Shown here: positions 33,899 through 42,801 of the stretch, in pieces | Layout of the letters: each line of letters starts with the position of its first letter | Numbering within the stretch: position 1 is the stretch's first letter | Source: Stratiformator vulcanicus | GTDB taxonomy: Bacteria > Planctomycetota > Planctomycetia > Planctomycetales > Planctomycetaceae | Direction: 5' to 3' | NCBI RefSeq assembly: GCF_007744515.1 | Contig: NZ_CP036268.1 | Coordinates: 1,525,702 to 1,589,701, forward strand | Length of the DNA: 64,000 nucleotides | The notes under the pieces: generated by a model | Database searches by the model: none | What the model was told of the DNA's origin: nothing | Seen by the model: the letters and a program-made list of their open reading frames with translations, nothing else | Program-made: the position numbers and the translations under genes

Positions 33899-35209
33899 TC
33901 AGAACGCGACATTGACACCCGCGACGAGCGAGTCGTACTCAGTATCGATCGCCACCGTCGCTCCCGGGATCTGAAGAATCGGCCCCTGACTGCTGCCTTC
34001 GAACCCGTGCACATAGGCGAGCGACATAGAGACCGATTCGTTGAGCTTGACCGTCGCCCCGGTGCTGAAGGTGTGCTGAATCATGCCCGGCAACTGCGTG
34101 TTGAACAGCGTCCCCGCGGCCGGGACGGGGTTCTCGTTGACCGTGTAGCCGATCCGGACCGTGACCATCTGATTGAGTTCGTGCTGTGCTCCCAGCGAGA
34201 AGGCCCAAATGCTGTCCCAGCCGGTACCGCCGTCGGCCGGTGATTCACCCAGCGTCTTGGTCGTGGCGTAATCGAGCCAACGGAGATCGGCGGCGACGAT
34301 CGTGCCGGGCAGACCCTTGTAGGCGACACCCGCACTGAAGATCTGCGGGATCGTAAACGGAAGCCGGAGTCGGAGAGGGGATCTCAGCTCGTCGTACGAA
34401 TTGAAGACGAACGTCTCCATCCAGATCGGGCTCTTGTAGGCGAATCCGACATTGAGGTCGTCGGTCAGGGCAACGAGTGCGCCGAGCCGAAACCCGCCGC
34501 CCCAATAGGGTCGCCCGTGGGTCGCGGCCGGAAAGGTTGAAACACCATCTCCGTTCGCATCATTCGGCCTGGCAAAGAACGCCGGATCTAGTGACATCGT
34601 CATCGAGGCGATGACCGGGCCGCCGCCGACCGACAGCCAGTCATTAATCTTGTAGGAGGCGGTAGGCACGATCTCGAACAGCGCCGCACTTGCGGCCTGA
34701 GGGCCGAAGCCGAAAGTAAAGGGCGGCGTTCGGCCGCCACCGGGAGGATTGGTCGGGTTGAGCACCGGACTGCCGCTGCCCGGAAAGTTGACCGAGCCCC
34801 CCACTGTGGCGAGCAACCCGATCCCCGTCGTGAGCGGCGAATCGGGGCCGAGTGGCCGGAAGACCATCGCGATCGACGGAATCGCGGCTAGGCCGCTGTC
34901 GCTCCGCGCGACGCCGGTCCGTGTCGTCGGCGGTGCGCCGGGACCGAGCGCCCTGGCCGGGATCGTCGAATCGAGACGAGTATTGGCAAGCAGGAGTTCG
35001 CTTCCGAAGGCGATCTCGTTTCCGGGTAGCGCCGAGAGCGTCGCCGGATTCCATGTGAGCGCCGACGTGGCATCGAGTGGTACCGCCGTATTCGCACCAC
35101 CGAACGATCGGCCGATCGGCCCAGCGGCGGGGAAGACCAAACCTTGCGCGCGAACCGTTGCAGGGAGCATCGCAATAAGGAGCAGGGCCAGCACTGAAAC
35201 TCTTCGCAT
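33899..35209 (-). CDS. OMPP1/FadL/TodX-family outer-membrane transport protein
   Basis: 436 residues from ATG 35209 (MRRVSVLALLLIAMLPATVR). FADL features: GRSFGGANTAVPLDATSALTWNPATL near the mature N-terminus (the conserved G-x-A-x-A...N-P-A block), AAIPSIAMVF, a long barrel, and a final strand ending VAGVNVAF. Transports hydrophobic compounds across the outer membrane. Lies between the AraC regulator and the porin on the same strand, which suggests a common substrate uptake role with the porin. Confidence 0.8.
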   Translation of the reverse strand: MRRVSVLALLLIAMLPATVRAQGLVFPAAGPIGRSFGGANTAVPLDATSALTWNPATLSALPGNEIAFGSELLLANTRLDSTIPARALGPGAPPTTRTGVARSDSGLAAIPSIAMVFRPLGPDSPLTTGIGLLATVGGSVNFPGSGSPVLNPTNPPGGGRTPPFTFGFGPQAASAALFEIVPTASYKINDWLSVGGGPVIASMTMSLDPAFFARPNDANGDGVSTFPAATHGRPYWGGGFRLGALVALTDDLNVGFAYKSPIWMETFVFNSYDELRSPLRLRLPFTIPQIFSAGVAYKGLPGTIVAADLRWLDYATTKTLGESPADGGTGWDSIWAFSLGAQHELNQMVTVRIGYTVNENPVPAAGTLFNTQLPGMIQHTFSTGATVKLNESVSMSLAYVHGFEGSSQGPILQIPGATVAIDTEYDSLVAGVNVAF

Positions 35210-35430
35210 CTTTACGCCTTCGCCGAGCAGGATTGTCGCGCAAGTACACATCGGTTAGTCGGTGTATCGACTTTGCCGATTGTGATGATTGAGCAGAGAA
35301 TGCGCTGTGGCGGGAAGAACGGTGAGAATCCGGCTCCTTATTGCCGTTTCTTGATAGAGAAGGCGGCTTGGCTGGAAGCAATCCTCTGCTTGCGAGGGAT
35401 TCCACTGCATCGCCCCGTACACACGGTGCT

Positions 35431-36366
35431 TCAGGCGGCAAATCGAGCCTGCGTGTCGGATGGCAGTTCGCCGAAGTGGCGACGGTAGTCGGCGGCGAAT
35501 TGGCCCATGTGCCAGAACCCCCAGCGGATCGCGACGTCCTGGATCGACACCCTCGAGTCGCCCGCGACCAGCGCCTTGCGAACACCGTTGAGACGGCAGG
35601 CTTGCAGATACTGTTTAGGCGAGAGACCGAAACGTTCTTGGAAGCCGTAGCGCAGTGCCCGTTCACTCACTCCCGCCGCAGTCGCGACCTCCGGGATCGT
35701 AACGGCAAGGTGGGCATGTTCGGCCATGAATTCGACCGCACGGCCAACGGCCCTGTGGCCCGCAGAGCGCTCGCCCCTGAGCTGAACACGCCCGACCGAA
35801 GCGATTGATGCGATTCCCTGAGCCAGCATCACATCGAACTCGGCCTGAAAACTGGGCAAGAGCACGACATCCGACTGAGTCTCGATGTCGCGCTGAATCT
35901 CCTTCAGCCGCTGACGAAACGCGTTGAGCCGCGTGCGATCACACCTCAACACCGCTGATTCGCCGGATCGTCCGAACTCGGGCATTTCGACCGAATCGAG
36001 GATTTCGTCGGAGACCGAAAGGGTGTCGACTTCGAACGTCGCATCCGAGACGGCCTGCAACTCGCCGTTGACGGGGAAGACCAGCAGGTCGGAATTGGTC
36101 ACTGTCCGTCCGCGCCATTCGAAGTCGCGTGTGTTTGCGGAGGGAAATGCGAACGTTCGCATACCGTACGGGGCCGACCCGGCCTGCACGAGTTGTCGAC
36201 CGAACCGTGCTCGGCTTAACAGCGATCGCGTCGTCCCGACTTGGAAGATCTCCCCGCGAAACGAGCCACGGTCGAATTGCCGGAGGTCGAGATTCCAAGC
36301 CTGCGATTCGATGGCGAGTTCATCGAAGTCGCGGAACGACTTCTGAAAGAAGAACGGCGAGTGCAT
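35431..36366 (-). CDS. AraC-family transcriptional regulator
   Basis: 311 residues. The N-terminal 200 residues form a ligand/sensor domain with no clear signature. The C-terminal 95 residues are the AraC DNA-binding domain: VTIPEVATAAGVSERALRYG then FQERFGLSPKQYLQACRLNG and the second HTH VSIQDVAIRWGFWHMGQFAA. Divergent from the arylsulfatase gene; the 120-base gap between them probably holds shared operators. It may also control the FadL/porin genes downstream. Confidence 0.85.
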   Translation of the reverse strand: MHSPFFFQKSFRDFDELAIESQAWNLDLRQFDRGSFRGEIFQVGTTRSLLSRARFGRQLVQAGSAPYGMRTFAFPSANTRDFEWRGRTVTNSDLLVFPVNGELQAVSDATFEVDTLSVSDEILDSVEMPEFGRSGESAVLRCDRTRLNAFRQRLKEIQRDIETQSDVVLLPSFQAEFDVMLAQGIASIASVGRVQLRGERSAGHRAVGRAVEFMAEHAHLAVTIPEVATAAGVSERALRYGFQERFGLSPKQYLQACRLNGVRKALVAGDSRVSIQDVAIRWGFWHMGQFAADYRRHFGELPSDTQARFAA

Positions 36367-36485
36367 ATGTTGGCCGCGGCGTGCCGTTTTTTGATGTCGA
36401 AGGAAGTGACAACCCCGCTACATTAGTGAGTTGAACCGCTAATGTCTCTTCTCCGACCCGCTCCGCTCGCATTTCGGAACTGACC

Positions 36486-38198
36486 ATGACAAAGCCTCTT
36501 TCGGGACTGCTCGCATTCGTATTCGCGACCTCAGCCTTGGCCGGGCCGATCGTCCACGACGCCGAGTACTACGTGCTCGAAGCGCAGAACGGAAAACGCT
36601 GGGCAGCCGAGGACGACGGACTGCGGGCCCGGCTCTCCGCCCTGCGCGAGAAGTTCGGCACGCCACCGAACATCGTGCACATCATGTGGGACGATACCGC
36701 TTACGGTGACGTCGGCATCCCCGCGATCCAGAAGGTCCGCGGGCTCGACACGCCGCATCTCAATCGGATGGCCCGCGAAGGCATCCTCTTCACAAGAATG
36801 TACACCGAGGTCGGCTGCACGCCGAGCCGTGCTGCCTGCATGACCGGCCGGCATCCGATCCGCAACGGGATGTACAACATCGGCATGCTTCGCGAGAGCC
36901 ACGGACTGCGGGCCGAAGAGGTCACTTTGGCCGAAGTCCTTTCAGGGGCGGGTTACGCCACGGCTTTTCACGGGAAGTGGCACCTCGGCGACATCGAAGA
37001 AAGCTACGCCCACCTGCAGGGCTTCGACGAAGCGTTCTTCACGGGTTACAACCAGATCCTCTCACTGTGGACGCGTCAGGCCGAACAGGCGAATGCCACG
37101 ATGGGCCTGTTCGAAGACCTGCTGCCGTCCGATCCCTACAAGCTGGATGACACTTTCATCACCAAAGGCTGGGTGACGGTACTGGAGGGCACGAAGGGCG
37201 GAGCGGCGCGGCAATGGCTCGACAACAGCTACGCGACGTACGAGAAGATCGATGCGGAGGCTCAAGACCGCACGATCGCGTTCATCGAGAAGAAAGCAAA
37301 GGCCAAGCAGCCGTTCTATGTGGCCAACTGGCCGATGATGGCCTCGTTCATGCCGACCGCAAAGAAGGTGTCGCAGGGTCGAAGCCTGTTGCAGGACGGG
37401 CTCCAGGGCAACGTCGATCCGTTCGTCGGTCGGGTCATGGAAGTGCTAAACGACCTCGGGATTGCCGAGAACACACTCCTCGTCTGCATGGCCGATAACG
37501 GCCCGATGGCCCACAACCCCCCGCCCGGCTGCGGTTTTGCCGAGACAATCTTCCGCGGCGGCAAGGGGGACTTCCTTGAAGGCGGCGTCCGAGTCCCGGC
37601 GCAGGCATGGTGGCCGGGCACGATCGAACCGGGTCAACTCGTGGGGGACATCATCCACGAAGTCGATCTGTTCACGACCTTCGCATCACTGGCCGGGGCG
37701 ACTGATGCGATCCCGGCCGACCGAGTCATCGATGGAATTGACCAGACGGCACTGCTACTGAACGGTGACACCCACAGCCGGCGCGACTACGTCTTCATTT
37801 ATGCGGGGCCGAATCTCGGGGCCACAGTGAAGGGACCGTACAAGCGGCACTGGATCACCTCCGACCCGATCGGCGAAGGGAGCGGGATTGCGGCCGGCTT
37901 CTTCTTCCTGCCGTCAGACACGCGCGAAAAGAGTCCGATGTTGGTCAACTTGATTCACCTCAAGACTCCGTTCAATCGGATGCGGATTCGCCACGAACTC
38001 TGGAAGAAGAAGTACCCGGATTCCCCGGAAAAGCACGGCATTCCGTGGACCGGTATCGCCAACGCAACTCCCGAGGTGAAGGCACTGGCGAGTCCTCCCG
38101 CCGTCCTGAAGGCACTCCCGTTCGATCCGCTCGAGTATGTCGAACACCTCGACGAACTGCCTTTTGACCCGCAAGCGGACCCGGATTTCGGTGAGTAA
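36486..38198 (+). CDS. arylsulfatase
   Basis: A 570-residue exported sulfatase. Signal peptide 1-20 (cleavage near SALAGP). PPNIVHIMWDDTAYGDVGIP has the metal-binding Asp pair, CTPSRAACMTGRHPIRNGM (Cys 111) is the formylglycine site, followed by FHGKWHLG and MADNGPM. A C-terminal ~120-residue part (MLVNLIHLKTPFNRMRIRHE) is typical of the long arylsulfatase group found with aromatic sulfate esters. Under probable control of the divergent AraC gene. Confidence 0.85.
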   Translation: MTKPLSGLLAFVFATSALAGPIVHDAEYYVLEAQNGKRWAAEDDGLRARLSALREKFGTPPNIVHIMWDDTAYGDVGIPAIQKVRGLDTPHLNRMAREGILFTRMYTEVGCTPSRAACMTGRHPIRNGMYNIGMLRESHGLRAEEVTLAEVLSGAGYATAFHGKWHLGDIEESYAHLQGFDEAFFTGYNQILSLWTRQAEQANATMGLFEDLLPSDPYKLDDTFITKGWVTVLEGTKGGAARQWLDNSYATYEKIDAEAQDRTIAFIEKKAKAKQPFYVANWPMMASFMPTAKKVSQGRSLLQDGLQGNVDPFVGRVMEVLNDLGIAENTLLVCMADNGPMAHNPPPGCGFAETIFRGGKGDFLEGGVRVPAQAWWPGTIEPGQLVGDIIHEVDLFTTFASLAGATDAIPADRVIDGIDQTALLLNGDTHSRRDYVFIYAGPNLGATVKGPYKRHWITSDPIGEGSGIAAGFFFLPSDTREKSPMLVNLIHLKTPFNRMRIRHELWKKKYPDSPEKHGIPWTGIANATPEVKALASPPAVLKALPFDPLEYVEHLDELPFDPQADPDFGE

Positions 38199-38214
38199 TA
38201 GGAGGACCTCTCCA

Positions 38215-38490
38215 ATGGGCTTGCTGGACCTCTTCGCTTTGCTAATTCTCGCCGTTCTAGGGGCTTCCCTGGTTGGACTGTGGGCCTTGCTGGGAATCTT
38301 GCCTGGAATGATTGCCAGGAAGCGTAGGCACCCGCAGGCCGATGCAATTTCCGTTTGCGGATGGTGGGGAGCAGCCACCCTCGGCGTGCTATCACCGCTT
38401 GCCTACGTCTGGGCTTATACCAACTCCGACTGGCGGGATAGCGAAAGGGGCGTACCTCAAGGTAATGGGAATGGGGTCGACGACCAATGA
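38215..38490 (+). CDS. DUF3302-family membrane protein
   Basis: A 91-residue protein with two TM helices; AGGAGG lies 9 bases upstream of the ATG. ILPGMIARKRRHPQADAISV followed by CGWWGA matches the DUF3302 signature (a small inner-membrane protein encoded beside HlyD-like genes such as E. coli yibH/yibI). The stop overlaps the start of the HlyD-type gene by 4 bases. It probably assists the adaptor in the inner membrane. Confidence 0.75.
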   Translation: MGLLDLFALLILAVLGASLVGLWALLGILPGMIARKRRHPQADAISVCGWWGAATLGVLSPLAYVWAYTNSDWRDSERGVPQGNGNGVDDQ

Positions 38491-39875
38491 TTGTCTTCCT
38501 CACATTGTGTTACATCGCTGTACTTGCGTTGCTCGTCCGAATACGCGTCATCCCCCTCAATCTGTGGTGGAAGCTATCACCAGCTGTATGGATGTTTGTG
38601 ATGCTAATCGTGCTCTTTCTGCCAATGCAGTGGGGAGCCCCGTCAGGCCCGGTCAATGTCTACAAGACCGTTGTTGAGGTCGTTCCGAACGTATCGGGAG
38701 AGGTCATCGAGGTCCCAGCACGTGGCCTGGAATCCCTTGAGCAGGGTGCCGTCCTGTTCCGAATTGACCCCGAGCCTTATCAGGCCAGGGCCGATGAATT
38801 GCAGGCACAACTTGCCGAGACAAAGCAGAATGTTGACCGATTAAGGGCCAGCTCTGACGCGGCCGCCGCGACTGTGAAGAATACGCTGGCGGAAATCGAG
38901 GTTGCTAAGGCGGATGAGGCAGCGTCAATAGCTGCGGTCGAAGCGGCAAAAGCAGCTCTCGAAGAAGCGAAAGGGAACAAGCAGAAAGCAGAAGCGGTAG
39001 TCTCTGACCTCGGCGTTCAAGTTGCGGCCGCCCAAAGGGAGTACGACCGCGTCCTCTCCCTCGTGCCCTCTGGTGCGATCACCGAGTCCGAGCGTGACCG
39101 TACCGAGATTCAGATAACCTCTCTGAAGAGTCAGCTGAACACGGCGAGGGTCGACGTGCGAGTCGCGGACGATGTCATCGCACGAGCCGGTGCTGACGTG
39201 ACCGCTGCAAACGCCGTAGCTGCTTCCTCCGGGTTGCGTGTCAAACAATTGTTCGAAGCAGACCTTGTTCGCGTAAGGGCAGAAGCTCGTGAAGCCGACT
39301 TGTTGGCAAACTCAATGATTGGCGATGAACACACCAGCGTGGTCAGGGTCCGGTCGCAACTTGCAAAGGCCCAATTTGACCTTGAGCAAACAACCGTACG
39401 GGCTCCTAGCGACGGTTACGTTGTCGGGATGAGCCTGAGACCAGGGCAGCGGGTCGCTGCGTTTCCTGTGCGAACATGGATGAGTTTCGTGCCAGTGGAC
39501 GACGTGACGGTTGCCGTTGGGATTCCACAATACACCGTCCGAAACGTGAAGCCTGGTCAGAAGGTAGAAGTCGTATTCAAGCTCTATCCAGGAAGGGTCT
39601 TCTCTGCAACGGTCGAAAAACTCATGCGCATCAACGAACAAGGCCAGCTTCAACCCAGTGGAAACGTCGCGACGACCCCGGGAGTCGACCAATCCACTGT
39701 CCCATTTGGAGTACGATTGCGTCTCGACGAGAACGATGACATTGACGTTGCGTCGCTTCCAGGAGGAGCTGTCGGGACAGCTTCAATTTACACCGACCAG
39801 GCTCGTGCAACTCACATCATTCGGAGGGTAATGCTCCGGATGGAAACATGGATGAACTACATCATTCCCTGGTAA
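38487..39875 (+). CDS. HlyD-family membrane-fusion/adaptor protein
   Basis: 462 residues. Two N-terminal TMs (about 3-17 and 35-52), then a biotinyl-lipoyl-like domain half (VVEVVPNVSGEVIEVPARGL), a very long coiled-coil hairpin rich in Ala/Glu (about 105-275), the second lipoyl half (TVRAPSDGYVVGMSLRPGQR) and a beta-barrel. Matches YibH-like HlyD proteins. No ABC or RND pump is adjacent. A second, C-terminal copy of it survives as a pseudogene at 41262-41462. Confidence 0.8.
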   Translation: MIVFLTLCYIAVLALLVRIRVIPLNLWWKLSPAVWMFVMLIVLFLPMQWGAPSGPVNVYKTVVEVVPNVSGEVIEVPARGLESLEQGAVLFRIDPEPYQARADELQAQLAETKQNVDRLRASSDAAAATVKNTLAEIEVAKADEAASIAAVEAAKAALEEAKGNKQKAEAVVSDLGVQVAAAQREYDRVLSLVPSGAITESERDRTEIQITSLKSQLNTARVDVRVADDVIARAGADVTAANAVAASSGLRVKQLFEADLVRVRAEAREADLLANSMIGDEHTSVVRVRSQLAKAQFDLEQTTVRAPSDGYVVGMSLRPGQRVAAFPVRTWMSFVPVDDVTVAVGIPQYTVRNVKPGQKVEVVFKLYPGRVFSATVEKLMRINEQGQLQPSGNVATTPGVDQSTVPFGVRLRLDENDDIDVASLPGGAVGTASIYTDQARATHIIRRVMLRMETWMNYIIPW

Positions 39876-39880
39876 TTGCT

Positions 39881-40735
39881 ATGACCGCCTATCGCATCCT
39901 TATCACAGCTTGCCTTGTAGCCGCGTCGCTCAGCATGTGCTACGCCGAAAGTACTCGGCAGGTGCCGCTTACGGGCCAATGCAACTTCCGAGATATCGGT
40001 GGCTACGAGACAGACGACGGCCGACAGGTCAGAGAAGGTTTCGTCTTTCGCAGTGGAGAGTTGCCACGACTGACCGACGAAGACTTAGCCGTTCTAAAGC
40101 GGCTCCGCATCAAGACTGTCGTGAACTTCTTGACAGACGTTGAGACCAGATCCCGTGGCAAGGACCGGCTCCCGCAAGGTGCTCGTGAAGTCTCCTTTCC
40201 GATCGAATCGGACGAGGGCCTTGTGGCAGCCGTCGTAGAGGCCCGTAGAACAGCAGATTTCTCCGTAATGCCGCCCAGTATTAATCCGAAAATCCACCGC
40301 GAATTGATCAGCGAAGCCCGAGAACAGTACGCGTCATTGTTCAGGGAAATCGCTCAGTCGCGAGAGCCACTCGTGTTTCACTGTTCTCATGGCGTCCACC
40401 GCACGGGCACGGCGACCGCAGTTCTCTTGTGGGGATTGGGGGTACCCTGGGACACGGTGCGGGAAGACTATCTACTGTCGAACAAATTCCGCGAAGCCGA
40501 GGTCAAGAAACGCTTGTCACAACTTAGGAAGTTGGCGGCCGAGAACCAGGACATATCACCAGACAACGTGGACATGACAAACATCGAGGCCTTCTACATC
40601 CTCAAGGGCGTATACATCGATGCTAGTCGCGACGAGATACTCAAGCACTTTGGTTCCATCGAAGGCTACCTGTCACGGGGGCTTGGTCTGACGGCCACCG
40701 AAATCAACTTGCTGCGTGAGAAAATGCTCCAGTGA
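39881..40735 (+). CDS. secreted tyrosine-protein-phosphatase-like protein
   Basis: 284 residues from ATG 39881 with a signal peptide (cleavage near CYAES). FRDIGGYETDDGRQVREGFV and LRIKTVVNFLTDVETRSRG match the Y_phosphatase3 family; HCSHGVHRTG is the P-loop (Cys about 168, Arg about 174). C-x5-R is intact, so it is probably an active phosphatase, acting in the periplasm. Family members dephosphorylate phosphotyrosine or phosphoinositides; the substrate here is unknown. Starts 5 bases after the HlyD stop. Confidence 0.8.
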   Translation: MTAYRILITACLVAASLSMCYAESTRQVPLTGQCNFRDIGGYETDDGRQVREGFVFRSGELPRLTDEDLAVLKRLRIKTVVNFLTDVETRSRGKDRLPQGAREVSFPIESDEGLVAAVVEARRTADFSVMPPSINPKIHRELISEAREQYASLFREIAQSREPLVFHCSHGVHRTGTATAVLLWGLGVPWDTVREDYLLSNKFREAEVKKRLSQLRKLAAENQDISPDNVDMTNIEAFYILKGVYIDASRDEILKHFGSIEGYLSRGLGLTATEINLLREKMLQ

Positions 40736-40749
40736 AGAATTTCAAGAAC

Positions 40750-41127
40750 AAAATGTAAGTGTGTCATCCGGCCGCAGTTTTTTGCCGGCGATGTTTCTGG
40801 AAGGCCGCAGCAGCCTTGTCATTCGGCATCTCCATACTCCCTACCGGAGCACTTGCCGAGGAAGACAACTCGCAGCCTGACGTGTTGCCTACAACCGTCG
40901 CCGGATGCCCGTAAAAACTTGTGACAGCGACTCAAGACGGCCGCGTCAGAATTGATGCATGTCATTCAGAATTCATGACGTCAAAGCTTGATGAAATATG
41001 TCAAGATGCGCTTCCCGGCCCTCAGACTCGCGACGTGACAGAGATTAATTATTCGTCTATGTCTTGGCCTATTACAACGATGGGTTTCGTGGCTCCCTGC
41101 CACGCCCATTTTCGTCCTAAACGGACT
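40750..41127 (+). pseudogene. decayed first copy of the Tat-exported binding protein
   Basis: The frame reads RRCFWKAAAALSFGISILP, then LPTTVAGCP, TAA, KLVTATQDGRVRID, and GPQTRDVTEI. Each block aligns in order with the intact gene at 41647-42801 (RRSFLKSSAASTLGLAML, LPLTVAGYP, RVTAIQDGRVEID, GPQTRDVTEV). It has an internal TAA near 40910 and is broken off by the inverted-repeat element at 41131. Confidence 0.75.
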
Positions 41128-41130
41128 TCG

Positions 41131-41260
41131 CGGGTGCCGAAAGGCACGAGCTGTCGTTCGAGATCCTCCCGGTGTATTCTAGACGGATCAGTCAGCGGAA
41201 CGGTTTCGAACAACATCCTGGCGCTTCGCGCCCGGCCGCTTTCTCGGCCGGGCCACCCGC
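41131..41260. mobile_element. inverted-repeat element (MITE-like), copy 3, left end missing
   Basis: Starts at the internal CGGGTGCCGAAAGGCACGAG and ends GGCCGGGCCACCC; the left terminal ~30 bases are gone. It lies exactly at the junction of the two half-deleted modules. Confidence 0.8.
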
Positions 41261-41261
41261 G

Positions 41262-41462
41262 ACTCCTGGAGTTGATCAGTCGACTGTTCCATTCGGAGTG
41301 CGATTGAGCCTCGATGAGAACGATGATATCGATGTTACGACACTCCCGGGAGGAGCTGTTGGAACAGCTTCTGTATACACCGAGAACGCTCGGGCGACGC
41401 ACATTATTCGGCGGGTGATGTTGCGAATGGAGACGTGGATGAATTACATCATGCCCTGGTAA
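41262..41462 (+). pseudogene. C-terminal fragment of a second HlyD copy
   Basis: The last 66 codons match the intact HlyD protein with only seven substitutions, including the terminal TWMNYI-PW and stop (for example PFGVRLSLDENDDIDV against PFGVRLRLDENDDIDV). Nothing upstream of it survives. Confidence 0.85.
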
Positions 41463-41467
41463 TTAAT

Positions 41468-41640
41468 TGTGACGCTTTCTCTCATACCTTAATCAGCTTG
41501 CTTTACATTGGCATTTTTTGGTGTGTCCAACGCCGAGGACACTCGCTATGAAATACTCAAGCAATACGGCTCCACTGAAGGCTATCTGACGCAGCGGCTT
41601 AGACTGTACGCCGACGAAATCACAAACTCCGTGAGGGTCT
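41468..41640 (+). pseudogene. internally deleted second copy of the tyrosine phosphatase
   Basis: A signal-peptide-like start (TLSLIP, stop, SACFTLAFFGVSNAE) is joined to TRYEILKQYGSTEGYLTQRL, which aligns with the C-terminus of the intact phosphatase (SRDEILKHFGSIEGYLSRGL). The catalytic core is missing. Confidence 0.75.
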
Positions 41641-41646
41641 GCTCCA

Positions 41647-42801
41647 ATGAGAATGCTAAATTTTCAACGCATCGATTTGTCCACGAGTGACGCTTTTCCC
41701 CGACGAAGTTTCCTGAAATCTTCAGCGGCTTCGACCCTCGGCTTGGCCATGCTTCATGGAGCCGCAAATGCCCAAGAAGCCAACTCGAAGTCTGAAAAGT
41801 TGCCTCTAACAGTAGCGGGGTACCCTTACGAACGGGTCACAGCGATTCAAGACGGTCGCGTAGAAATCGACAATCGTCAGGTAGAGTTCGAGACGGCGAA
41901 AATTGGGGAAATGAATCAGCACGTTTTTTCGGGGCCTCAAACACGTGACGTGACCGAGGTTGGCCTCATCCCCTATTTGCTAGCGTTCTGCAATGACGGG
42001 TTTCGCGACTATTTGCCGCTGCCGATCTTCGTGCTGAAGGTGTTCCGGCACAAAAGCATCTTTGTGCATGCCGATCGAGGAATCAACAAGCCTGAAGATT
42101 TGCGCGGCCGGAAGGTCGCCACGGTTGGCTATTCGTCCTCTGGCCTGACTTGGGTACGAGGCATCCTGCAAGATGAGTACGGAGTTTCACCTGAGGACAT
42201 CAAGTGGGTCTTGACGGAAAAAGACTCCGCTGCAGGGCAGACTGGAGGCGCTTCCAAGTGGGAAAAATTGTTGCCTGCAAGCCTTGCAGTCGAAAAGGCT
42301 CCCGCCGGAAAGGATGAGTCCGACCTGCTATTAGAAGGGGCCGTTGACGCCATCTTCCATCCGGCAGAGCCAAGGGCCTACGTTAAGCGTCACCCGAAAG
42401 TCAGGAGACTCTTCGGAGACTGTCGTGCAGTTGAGCAGCGTTACTTCAAGAAGACCGGGATTTATCCCATCATGCACCTGGTCGCTATTCGACGTGAATT
42501 GGCAGAGCAGCAGCCTTGGTTGCCGAAAGCTATATTCAATGCCTACTGTAAGTCGAAACAACTCGACTATGAGGAATCAAGGAGAATTCGCTGGGCCTAC
42601 AGCTCTCTCCCGTGGTACGGGCAAGAGTTCAACGAGACAGTCGAGTTCATGGGCCCCAACTTCTACTCGTACGGAATACCTAAGAACCGGAAGGCCCTCG
42701 AAACAGTGTTCCGCTACCTGCATAAACAGGGCCTTGCGGAACGCGAACTTAAGATTGAAGAAGTCTTCCTTGAATCGACGATCGGGCTCGAAGATTCCTG
42801 A
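41647..42801 (+). CDS. Tat-exported periplasmic binding protein, 4,5-dihydroxyphthalate-decarboxylase-like/NMT1-like
   Basis: 384 residues. The Tat motif RRSFLKSSAASTLGLAML is at 19-36, followed by an AxA-type site. The mature part, PLTVAGYPYERVTAIQDGRV then YLLAFCNDGFRDYLPLPIFV and RGRKVATVGYSSSGLTWVRG, matches the periplasmic-binding fold called 4,5-dihydroxyphthalate decarboxylase-like in databases; most such proteins are binding proteins or oxidoreductase-associated, not proven decarboxylases. It is the surviving member of the duplicated HlyD-phosphatase-binding protein module. No ABC permease is adjacent. Confidence 0.75.
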   Translation: MRMLNFQRIDLSTSDAFPRRSFLKSSAASTLGLAMLHGAANAQEANSKSEKLPLTVAGYPYERVTAIQDGRVEIDNRQVEFETAKIGEMNQHVFSGPQTRDVTEVGLIPYLLAFCNDGFRDYLPLPIFVLKVFRHKSIFVHADRGINKPEDLRGRKVATVGYSSSGLTWVRGILQDEYGVSPEDIKWVLTEKDSAAGQTGGASKWEKLLPASLAVEKAPAGKDESDLLLEGAVDAIFHPAEPRAYVKRHPKVRRLFGDCRAVEQRYFKKTGIYPIMHLVAIRRELAEQQPWLPKAIFNAYCKSKQLDYEESRRIRWAYSSLPWYGQEFNETVEFMGPNFYSYGIPKNRKALETVFRYLHKQGLAERELKIEEVFLESTIGLEDS

